Positions 1 through 4,926 of a DNA stretch of 23,801 nucleotides are shown piece by piece. How positions within the stretch are numbered: the stretch's first letter is position 1; every line of letters starts with the position of its first letter. This DNA is from a virus. The position numbers and the translations under genes were made by a program. The notes under the pieces were generated by a model. The model was not told the DNA's origin. It worked only from the letters and a program-made list of their open reading frames with translations, and did not search any database. The stretch lies in the IMG/VR virus record IMGVR_UViG_3300007609_000090, positions 1 through 23,801 of that record; one strand, 5' to 3'.

Positions 1-87
1 CAAAAAGCAGTTAAGTTAGCGTATCATATTAAGTGTTGCATCTTTGCAACACTGTTACAGATCTTTAAGAAAAAGGTTGACAAATAG
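1..87 (+). CDS. C-terminal fragment of a possible upstream ORF (partial)
   Basis: Frame 1 is open from the first base to a TAG at 85-87 (28 codons, ending K-K-K-V-D-K). The other two plus frames hit stops within the first 20 bases. The fragment is too short to identify. Its end overlaps the -35 box of the tmRNA promoter, a compact arrangement also seen before gp32. A 9-bp hairpin at 32-53 lies inside it. Twenty-eight open codons can occur by chance, so confidence is low. Confidence 0.3.
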   Translation, partial: QKAVKLAYHIKCCIFATLLQIFKKKVDK

Positions 88-105
88 CAAGTAATGTATT
101 ATATA
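77..105 (+). promoter_or_regulatory. sigma70-like promoter for the tmRNA
   Basis: A perfect -35 box TTGACA (77-82) is followed by a 17-base spacer and a TATATA -10 box (100-105) in a T/A-rich stretch. The predicted start near 112 sits just before the first tmRNA helix (GTTGAA-GCAA-TTCAAC, 117-132). This points to transcription by unmodified host polymerase, early in infection (inference). The 11-mer GGTTGACAAAT around the -35 box recurs upstream of gp32 at 2123-2133. Confidence 0.6.
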
Positions 106-174
106 TAGACTGTAACGTTGAAGCAATTCAACAACATATACTGGACTCGGGGGCGGTACCCGACGACTCCACCA

Positions 175-251
175 TGGATACATAAGTGGCTTTGGCAAGC
201 TTAAATGTGGATGAAACCGTATGCTGGACGTGCAGCTTGTGTATCTTTGAT
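175..251 (+). other. tmRNA intervening segment (removed during maturation)
   Basis: This lies between the encoded ACCA and the GGGG start of the coding piece. GATACATAAG (177-186) and CTTGTGTATC (236-245) form a 10-bp stem with one G:U pair. It would stack near the acceptor stem in the precursor, as expected for a permuted pre-tmRNA whose loop is excised by host RNases such as RNase P at the 5' side. The interior shows no ORF. Confidence 0.75.
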
Positions 252-336
252 GGGGTCGAAACAGGATTGACAGGTATGTGAGGAGAGTGGAGTTACCGGG
301 ATGTAAGCGCCGTTACCGCGAACAAACACAATAGAT

Positions 337-381
337 GCAAACAGCAACTATGCTCTTAAGGATCTTGCTCTAGCAGCTTGA
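337..381 (+). other. tmRNA tag reading frame, peptide ANSNYALKDLALAA
   Basis: After TAGAT (compare TAGTC before the E. coli resume codon) comes GCA, then AAC AGC AAC TAT and so on to TGA at 379-381. This encodes 14 residues, A-N-S-N-Y-A-L-K-D-L-A-L-A-A, added after the tRNA-borne alanine. The C-terminal L-A-A matches the ClpXP-recognised end of ssrA tags. The A-N-S-N start resembles the A-N-D-N of alphaproteobacterial tags, not the longer cyanobacterial type ending A-P-V-A-A. The resume position is inferred by alignment to the E. coli context. Confidence 0.88.
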
Positions 382-498
382 TTACTGTGGGTCCGGTAGA
401 ACCTAGAAACAGAATCTGCCCGTCATGACCCTCGCGTTATTGGGTTTCGGGTATGGGCTCCACCCTCAACGGGCCCACATTCAACAGCGGAGCACTAC

Positions 499-1119
499 AT
501 GGAAGATCATCAAGCTTGGAAAAAGTATCCTGAATATCGTAAATGGTTCAACAAGCTTTATGTCTCGGAGCTCCTAGGGCATGACAGTGGTCCCTGTGGT
601 GTAGCTCCAAATAAAGATGGTTACTATATCATCAGACCCGTTTACAACCTCTCTGGGATGAGTGTAGGTGCTTCAAAAGCATTCATTAAAGCAGGAGATG
701 TTACAAAGGTTCCACCAGGTTATTTTTGGTGTGAGTGGTTTGAAGGTGATCATTACTCAGCATCATTTAAATGGGTCGATCAAGTAGGTTGGAAACTTGA
801 TAGCTGTTGGATCGGCAATAAGCTAGATTTTAGATTTAAGAGTTGGAAAAGAAGTAGCTATGCTCCGCCGGTACCGGATAAGCTCATGGAACTTTCCAAT
901 CTTCCGATAGTCAATATTGAATTTATCGGCGATAAAGTAATCGAAGTGCATTTAAGAGATACACCCGATCCTGATTATGACGAGCTCATCCCAATATTTG
1001 AGGATGACGCAATGAAAATGGTTGACATTTACGAGAGTATGGGTTATAGTTATATTGAAAGCTTTGATGACGCTGACGGTTTCATCGAATCAGCAAGAAT
1101 TGGATTTATGGTAAAATGA
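499..1119 (+). CDS. conserved phage protein, possible ATP-grasp fold
   Basis: The protein has 206 residues. GGAG at 489-492 sits 6 bases before the ATG, immediately after the tmRNA, so the gene is probably co-transcribed with it. I know similar sequences from T4-like marine phages only as hypothetical proteins. Features hinting at an ATP-grasp ligase-like fold are an R-P pair (46-47) before a glycine loop G-M-S-V-G-A (53-58), an acidic C-E-W-F-E-G-D-H segment (78-85), and a late V-N-I-E-F ... I-E-V-H-L-R strand pair (138-153), which resembles the metal-binding end of such enzymes. No substrate can be named. It overlaps the next frame by ATGA. The ATP-grasp idea is inference; that it is a real gene is well supported by spacing and composition. 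Confidence 0.8.
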   Translation: MEDHQAWKKYPEYRKWFNKLYVSELLGHDSGPCGVAPNKDGYYIIRPVYNLSGMSVGASKAFIKAGDVTKVPPGYFWCEWFEGDHYSASFKWVDQVGWKLDSCWIGNKLDFRFKSWKRSSYAPPVPDKLMELSNLPIVNIEFIGDKVIEVHLRDTPDPDYDELIPIFEDDAMKMVDIYESMGYSYIESFDDADGFIESARIGFMVK

Positions 1120-1130
1120 GGACATGCAAC

Positions 1131-1331
1131 ATGCTTATTTCGACGTATTTTAAAGAAGACACAAACGGTGCTCGTGCTGAAGTACATCATACAAACGAGG
1201 GATATATGATCGAGTACTACGATATGAGTGGTAACTTTATGAAATCAGAAACACATCATGGAAAGTCTCTACAGTGGGCAGAATCGACAGCTGAAAACTG
1301 GGCGCTGGGAATTAAGAAACTCAATGGATAA
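1131..1331 (+). CDS. small conserved T4-like phage protein, function unknown
   Basis: The protein has 66 residues from ATG 1131. An upstream ATG at 1116 overlaps the previous stop, but AGGA at 1119-1122 lies 8 bases before 1131, so the second start is preferred. The C-terminal half, with A-E-N-W-A-L-G-I-K-K-L-N-G, matches my memory of a small protein found beside gp33/gp59/gp32 in T4-like cyanophages. There is no membrane segment or known catalytic motif. It overlaps the gp33 start by 8 bases, suggesting translational coupling. The function is unknown; the position suggests a role in middle-to-late replication or transcription. Confidence 0.75.
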   Translation: MLISTYFKEDTNGARAEVHHTNEGYMIEYYDMSGNFMKSETHHGKSLQWAESTAENWALGIKKLNG

Positions 1332-1554
1332 AGTAGAAGATCTTAAAGCAGAAGAAATACTGAAAGAGGTCAGTCCATGGGTTAATGATGAAGTTACTCT
1401 TATGGATGCTCTCGTTCACTATGCTGACAAGCATGAAATTGAAATTGAACTCATCGGAGATATTGTTAAGCGTTCACCTATTCTTAAATCAAAAATACGT
1501 GAAGATGCTGAACGTCTTCGAATGATGGAAAAAACGGCACGGCTACCGGTATGA
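1324..1554 (+). CDS. gp33: gp33-like late transcription co-activator
   Basis: The protein has 76 residues from ATG 1324. A longer start at 1258 would overlap the previous gene by 74 bases and adds an unrelated leader. In T4, gp33 bridges RNA polymerase and the gp45 sliding clamp so that gp55-programmed polymerase fires TATAAATA promoters. Evidence is the acidic, helical small protein, the core V-T-L-M-D-A-L-V-H-Y-A-D with a following E-I-E-I-E-L-I segment as in cyanophage gp33 proteins, and the position directly before gp59 and gp32. It is shorter than T4 gp33 (112 residues). Exact TATAAATA boxes elsewhere in the window fit its presence. The stop overlaps the gp59 start (ATGA). The assignment rests partly on synteny. 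Confidence 0.7.
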   Translation: MDKVEDLKAEEILKEVSPWVNDEVTLMDALVHYADKHEIEIELIGDIVKRSPILKSKIREDAERLRMMEKTARLPV

Positions 1555-2150
1555 CAAAGCTCTATAGTACTCGAGATGCTTATGACATCTATGTATACTA
1601 CTTAGCACTCAAACGTCACTTCACATCAAACTATGATTTCTTTAAGTACAACGGCAAGGTTAAAGCCAATGTACAAAGCTTTGAGAATCGTAAAGACAAA
1701 TTCTTTTTCTATAAGCTTTCAAAGAAATCAGAAGCAAAGGAGCTTATCCTTGCTAATATGATCGTTGAACCCTCGATGTGGATCGGTGATATGCTTGAAG
1801 AGAAAGCACACCAAAACTACGTTGCTCGGGCTAAACGTATACAGGCTCTCACGTATATTTTTAAGCGTGAGTTAGGAGAGTTGAATGATAACTTCGACTC
1901 GAATATCATTGTGGATGATGGACAACATCCGCACTTGCTTACGTTGTATATGCAAGAAAAAATCAGTCCGGAAACCCTTGTGATACTTGATGATTTGACG
2001 AAATGTTTTATCTATTGGGACAAAAGAATTCATGAAAAGATCGTTTTTCCCGCTATAAATAGTTTCGTGCTGAATTATAAGCCATTTCTAGAGTATGACA
2101 AAGATAAGATGAGGAAAATAGTGGTTGACAAATTTAAGCATGCAAGTTAA
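1551..2150 (+). CDS. gp59: gp59 helicase loader
   Basis: The protein has 199 residues (T4 gp59: 217). gp59 binds fork DNA and gp32 and loads the gp41 replicative helicase. Visible family features are the N-terminal Y-D-I-Y-V-Y-Y-L-A-L-K-R-H with Y-D-F-F-K-Y-N (matching Y-D-V-I-K-Y-N in T4), then R-K-D-K-F-F-F-Y-K-L-S (T4: R-R-D-K-Y-F-F-Q-K-L-S), then I-L-A-N-M-I-V with W-I-G-D (T4: F-I-S-N-L-V with W-I-G-D). The C-terminal half is helical, with I-S-P-E-T-L-V-I-L-D-D matching T4 I-S-F-E-T-F-I-L-L-D-S. It starts by ATGA overlap with gp33. Its 3' end carries candidate promoter elements for gp32. Confidence 0.93.
   Translation: MTKLYSTRDAYDIYVYYLALKRHFTSNYDFFKYNGKVKANVQSFENRKDKFFFYKLSKKSEAKELILANMIVEPSMWIGDMLEEKAHQNYVARAKRIQALTYIFKRELGELNDNFDSNIIVDDGQHPHLLTLYMQEKISPETLVILDDLTKCFIYWDKRIHEKIVFPAINSFVLNYKPFLEYDKDKMRKIVVDKFKHAS
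2054..2061 (+). promoter_or_regulatory. candidate late promoter box TATAAATA upstream of gp32
   Basis: An exact match to the T4 late -10 element inside the gp59 coding region, 148 bases before the gp32 start. T4 gene 32 is itself served by more than one promoter. About two chance copies are expected in a window of this size and composition, so support is weak. Confidence 0.3.
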
Positions 2151-2153
2151 TAT
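2125..2153 (+). promoter_or_regulatory. candidate sigma70-like promoter for gp32
   Basis: TTGACA (2125-2130), a 17-base spacer and TAATAT (2148-2153, 4 of 6 matches) at the end of gp59. The -35 box sits in the same 11-mer, GGTTGACAAAT, as the tmRNA promoter. The predicted start near 2160 gives a leader of about 50 bases. Confidence 0.4.
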
Positions 2154-2159
2154 AACGCT

Positions 2160-2208
2160 ATACAACGCAAATATTTTTAATACACCGCATATATAAGGAG
2201 ATATACAT
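2160..2208 (+). promoter_or_regulatory. gp32 leader with strong ribosome binding site
   Basis: The leader is A/T-rich with no obvious stable hairpin, ending in TAAGGAG (2194-2200), 8 bases before the ATG. AAGGAGATATACATATG (2195-2211) is identical to the well-known phage T7 gene 10 ribosome-binding/start segment. T4 gp32 represses its own mRNA by binding an unstructured A/U-rich leader, and this leader would suit the same control (inference). Confidence 0.6.
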
Positions 2209-3141
2209 ATGCCTAGTTCTTTTTCCGCTCTAAAACAAGCTCGCTCTAAAGAGTTTGATAAGCTCAATTCCCAACTACAATCAATGAACTCTTCACGTCC
2301 AGGTGGCGATGATGGTTATTGGAAACTCGAAGTCGATAAAGTCGGCAACGGTTATGCTGTACTTCGTTTTCTTCCCGCACCTCCAGGCGAAGACATGCCA
2401 TTTGTTCGCGTGTGGGATCACGGTTTCCAAGGTCCCGGTGGTTGGTACATTGAAAACTCTCTTACCACTATTGGAGAAGATGACCCCGTTTCTGAGTATA
2501 ACGGCAAGCTTTGGAATTCCGGTGTCGAGTCGGATAAGGACATTGCACGTAAACAAAAGCGTCGTCTTGGTTTCCATGCTAATGTCTATGTTGTTAAAGA
2601 TCCTGCAAATCCTCAAAACGAAGGTAAGGTCTTTAAATATAAGTTTGGTAAGAAAATCTTCGATAAGCTCAATGATATGATGAATCCTCAGTTTGAGGAT
2701 GAAGAAGCTGTTAATCCGTTTGACTTCTGGGAAGGTGCAGATTTTAAACTGAAAGCACGTAACGTTGAAGGTTATCGTAACTATGATAAGTCAGAGTTTT
2801 CTCCTATTGCTCCGATCTCTAAGCCTGATGGTTCTGAGATGAGTGATGAGGAGATGGAGGCCATTTGGAACTCCCAAAATTCTCTGCAAAGCATCGTCGA
2901 TCCTAAAAACTTCAAGTCGTACAATGAACTCAAAGCTAAGCTTTACAAAGTTCTGGCGCTTGACGGTGGTAATCACGCACCCACTAATACCGCCGAGGAT
3001 GACGAGCCGGAGATGGACTTTACACCAAGGTTCAAGGAAAGCGCGCCTAGTGCGATGGATGAGACTCCATCTCCGGCACTTAGTTCAACAGACGATGATG
3101 ACGATGATATGTCGTTCTTCAAGGGTCTGACTGACGACTAA
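2209..3141 (+). CDS. gp32: gp32 single-stranded DNA-binding protein
   Basis: The protein has 310 residues (T4: 301). It coats single-stranded DNA at the fork and organises helicase loader, polymerase and recombination proteins. Features in order: a basic N-terminal self-association segment with Q-A-R-S-K-E (10-15); an OB-type core with W-D-H-G-F (T4: V-N-H-G-F), G-G-W-Y-I-E, V-V-K-D-P-A-N-P-Q-N-E-G-K-V-F-K-Y-K-F-G-K-K-I-F-D-K (very close to T4), F-W-E-G-A-D-F-K-L-K and Y-R-N-Y-D-K-S-E-F; then an acidic C-terminal tail with a run of Asp before M-S-F-F. The region that holds the zinc-binding Cys residues in T4 reads E-N-S-L-T-T-I-G, and no cysteine is present in the whole protein, so the zinc site is absent. 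It has its own leader and terminator. Confidence 0.97.
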   Translation: MPSSFSALKQARSKEFDKLNSQLQSMNSSRPGGDDGYWKLEVDKVGNGYAVLRFLPAPPGEDMPFVRVWDHGFQGPGGWYIENSLTTIGEDDPVSEYNGKLWNSGVESDKDIARKQKRRLGFHANVYVVKDPANPQNEGKVFKYKFGKKIFDKLNDMMNPQFEDEEAVNPFDFWEGADFKLKARNVEGYRNYDKSEFSPIAPISKPDGSEMSDEEMEAIWNSQNSLQSIVDPKNFKSYNELKAKLYKVLALDGGNHAPTNTAEDDEPEMDFTPRFKESAPSAMDETPSPALSSTDDDDDDMSFFKGLTDD

Positions 3142-3151
3142 AGTTGACGAT

Positions 3152-3172
3152 CTTGCTGACAAGTTCAGCAAG
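3152..3172 (+). other. hairpin between gp32 and its terminator
   Basis: CTTGCTGA (3152-3159) pairs with TCAGCAAG (3165-3172) over a 5-base loop. There is no T-run on either strand. It sits 10 bases after the gp32 stop and 4 bases before the terminator stem, so the gp32 mRNA would end in two tandem hairpins, possibly protecting the 3' end. Confidence 0.55.
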
Positions 3173-3176
3173 CTTG

Positions 3177-3207
3177 AGAAGGGCATTTCGGTGCCCTTCT
3201 TTTTTTT
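3177..3207 (+). terminator. intrinsic terminator after gp32
   Basis: AGAAGGGCA (3177-3185) pairs with TGCCCTTCT (3192-3200). A T:G pair then closes a TTCG tetraloop, and the stem is followed by eight T (3200-3207). It is oriented for the plus strand. The T-run abuts the stop codon of the oppositely oriented gene (3206-3208), so it also separates two convergent transcription units. Confidence 0.92.
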
Positions 3208-4741
3208 ATCTTGCCTGCGCTGCGTTAAAGTTTAATGACTGTGTAGGATCAACAATGTTTGTTACCTGAGTGATTGTCTTGTTATCGTTGTACGTGGAAC
3301 CACCGGTAACACTATCGCCACCCTTAACAACAACTGGAGCTCCTGCAGCAGCCATTGCAGAAGACCCTTGAGACAACGCGTCAGTTTTTTTAGCTAAAGA
3401 TGGTAGAACTGCTTCAACGTTGGATTCTTTCCAAAACAACATACCAGTAGTAGGAATTTCCAACGGCTTACCATAGGTCATTTTCTGCTCTTCGGATATG
3501 GTCCTTAGAACATTTTCTCTTGCTTGTTCAATATTTTGTAGATTAGCGTCGCGGCCGACAGGGACAAGTATATTTTTTACTATTTCGTATGTGTTAACAT
3601 CCGGCTCACGTTGCTTGAATGCTGCGGCTATACTCTCAATGTAACTTTCATAATCACTTACATTTTTGTCGCTGGATTCCAATCGTTGATCAGCTGCCTG
3701 CTGAATGTCAGCAGGCCTCGCTTTCCCTTCCTTAGCAGCTCTTTCTAATAAACTTAAGGCATCTTCTTTAGCCTTCTTAACGGCTTCACGTGATTCAGCT
3801 CCCACAAGTCGCTCATCCCGCTCCAGCTCTTGGTTTGCTTGACTTAACGCCGAAGAAGCTTTTTTAGACGCTTCTTCATAATCTCCAGCTTCGAAGGCAG
3901 CATCTGCAGCTTTCACGTCTGCAGATAGTTTTTCGTCGAGTTTGTCTCGATACTTTTTATCTTGACTGTGGAACCAATCCAGAAGTCTCTGACCTAGAGT
4001 TAGAGCTAATCCCGCTACAGCTCCTACTATTAACCCTTTAATACCAAAGAAAGAACCTAAAGCAGCTAAATTTGCTACTTGAGATATGTCATCTCTTAGC
4101 TCTGGATCTTCGAATTGATCAGATACAGCATCTCCAACCAACGACCCGATAATACTAATACCGGCTGCTATACCCGCTTTTCCAAGAAACCCCTTCATGA
4201 ATTTTTTCGTAGTGCCTTTGGATAAGACGCCCTTTATCAAATTCTTTGTTGTTCTTAAAGCAATTAAACTACCAAGAGTAACACCGACAGCTTCGATTCC
4301 GTTTAAGCCAAATTCTCCAAAAAAACCTTCGACAAACTTAAAAGCAAAAGGAGCAGCAACTGCCAACGCTGCGGTTTTAATGATACTGCCTAGTGAAACA
4401 GCGCCTAAAATTCCTCCTAGAGAATCACCTATAATGTTTGAAATGCCAGCACCTCCAGAAGTGCTAACCGATTCTGAATTCCCTACAGTCGGACCAGAAG
4501 TGGGAATGTCTGACAGACGTTCTCTACGCTCCATATCCTCTCGTCTATCTTTCAGAACACTAAGCTCTTCGGATTGAATACCAACAAGACGCTCTAACAA
4601 AGATGTCTGTCTCTGTTGCTCCAAATTTTCTAACGGTTTTTCATTGTAAAGCGACTCAGCAAAACTTGCTTGCTTAAGCACGTTCATCTCAATGGATTTT
4701 AAAACCCCTGAGAATTTTTCTATTGTTTGCTCTAGAGCCAT
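3206..4741 (-). CDS. tape-measure-like tail protein (gp29-like)
   Basis: The protein has 511 residues. Features in order: a helical, charged N-terminus with repeated E-rich segments (1-78); a Gly/Ala/Ile-rich hydrophobic stretch (about 99-165) and another (183-255), typical of tape-measure proteins; a charged, alanine-rich coiled-coil region (about 262-350); and a polar C-terminus ending N-A-A-Q-A-R. It follows the gp26 chaperone frame and its -1 extension, the position of the tape measure in lambda-type tails. T4 gp29 (590 residues) is the tail-length determinant. At about 1.5 angstrom per residue, 511 residues would suit a tail of roughly 75-80 nm (inference). I see no close sequence match to T4 gp29, so the name rests on order and composition. 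The ATG is 11 bases after the extension stop, suggesting coupling. Confidence 0.6.
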   Translation of the reverse strand: MALEQTIEKFSGVLKSIEMNVLKQASFAESLYNEKPLENLEQQRQTSLLERLVGIQSEELSVLKDRREDMERRERLSDIPTSGPTVGNSESVSTSGGAGISNIIGDSLGGILGAVSLGSIIKTAALAVAAPFAFKFVEGFFGEFGLNGIEAVGVTLGSLIALRTTKNLIKGVLSKGTTKKFMKGFLGKAGIAAGISIIGSLVGDAVSDQFEDPELRDDISQVANLAALGSFFGIKGLIVGAVAGLALTLGQRLLDWFHSQDKKYRDKLDEKLSADVKAADAAFEAGDYEEASKKASSALSQANQELERDERLVGAESREAVKKAKEDALSLLERAAKEGKARPADIQQAADQRLESSDKNVSDYESYIESIAAAFKQREPDVNTYEIVKNILVPVGRDANLQNIEQARENVLRTISEEQKMTYGKPLEIPTTGMLFWKESNVEAVLPSLAKKTDALSQGSSAMAAAGAPVVVKGGDSVTGGSTYNDNKTITQVTNIVDPTQSLNFNAAQAR

Positions 4742-4752
4742 GTTCGTTCTCT

Positions 4753-4926
4753 CTACTTGTTCTTTTCTTTTTGTTCTTCAATATAGGCTAATAACATATC
4801 AACATAGATGTCTCGTTCAAATGGTATCAGGTTTTCTATCTCGCTTATTTGATATTTATGTTGCTGAGCCAAAGCAAAAACGTTCTTATAATAAACATGT
4901 AGACTCGTGTGACTCAGCGCTAGATA
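4753..4926 (-). CDS. -1 frameshift extension of gp26 (gpT-like tail chaperone part), unannotated
   Basis: Entered from the gp26 frame through the seven-T run at 4926-4932 (minus strand A-C-T7-A-T-C). Codons ACT TTT TTT ATC TAG become TTT TTT TAT CTA after a -1 slip. The frame then runs 57 codons to TAG at 4755-4753, 11 bases before the next ATG. The encoded segment includes V-Y-Y-K-N-V-F-A-L-A-Q-Q-H-K-Y and ISEIENLIPFERDIYVDML, then a charged E-E-Q-K-E-K-N-K end. The only ATG lies deep inside, so it cannot be a normal gene of this length. Size, position and charge fit the T part of lambda G/GT chaperones. The fused product would be about 290 residues. The other shifted frame stops after about 13 codons. 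Confidence 0.8.
   Translation of the reverse strand, partial: YLALSHTSLHVYYKNVFALAQQHKYQISEIENLIPFERDIYVDMLLAYIEEQKEKNK

Larger units (their letters stand above)
112..485 (+). ncRNA. ssrA: circularly permuted (two-piece) tmRNA, phage-encoded ssrA
   Basis: tmRNA rescues ribosomes stalled on broken mRNA: charged with alanine, it adds a degradation tag. Here the gene order is permuted. The acceptor piece (about 112-174) comes first, with a T-arm stem TCGGG/CCCGA (147-151/159-163), acceptor strand CGACTCC (164-170) and encoded ACCA (171-174). The intervening segment (175-251) closes with a 10-bp stem, 177-186/236-245. The coding piece begins at 252 with GGGGTCG (252-258), which pairs with 164-170 over 7 bp. 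The third pair is G254:U168, the G3:U70 alanine identity pair. GGATTGACAGG (264-274) matches the conserved D-analogue region. P2 forms between 271-279 and 134-143 with one bulge, and P5 between 386-395 and 470-479 (10 bp, one G:U). The tag frame is 337-381. The 5' and 3' ends are approximate. The T-loop GGCGGTA is not the usual TTCGANN, which I believe also occurs in alphaproteobacterial forms. Confidence 0.92.

Noticed and set aside
32-53. 9-bp hairpin AGTGTTGCA / TGCAACACT as a terminator
   Set aside because: No T-run follows on either strand, and it lies inside an open frame that ends at 87. Left as an unexplained hairpin.
112-174. An ordinary tRNA ending at the encoded CCA
   Set aside because: There is no anticodon or D arm upstream. 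The acceptor strand pairs with 252-258 downstream, which only a permuted tmRNA explains.
1258-1554. Longer gp33 starting at 1258
   Set aside because: It would overlap the previous gene by 74 bases. The inner ATG at 1324 gives the usual short overlap and starts where the recognisable protein starts.
2195-2211. Cloning-vector contamination suggested by the T7-type leader
   Set aside because: The match stops at the start codon and 8 bases upstream of the ribosome binding site the sequence is ordinary phage DNA. Convergence is simpler.
2303-2680. ORF overlapping gp32 in another plus frame
   Set aside because: It lies wholly inside gp32, whose family match is certain.
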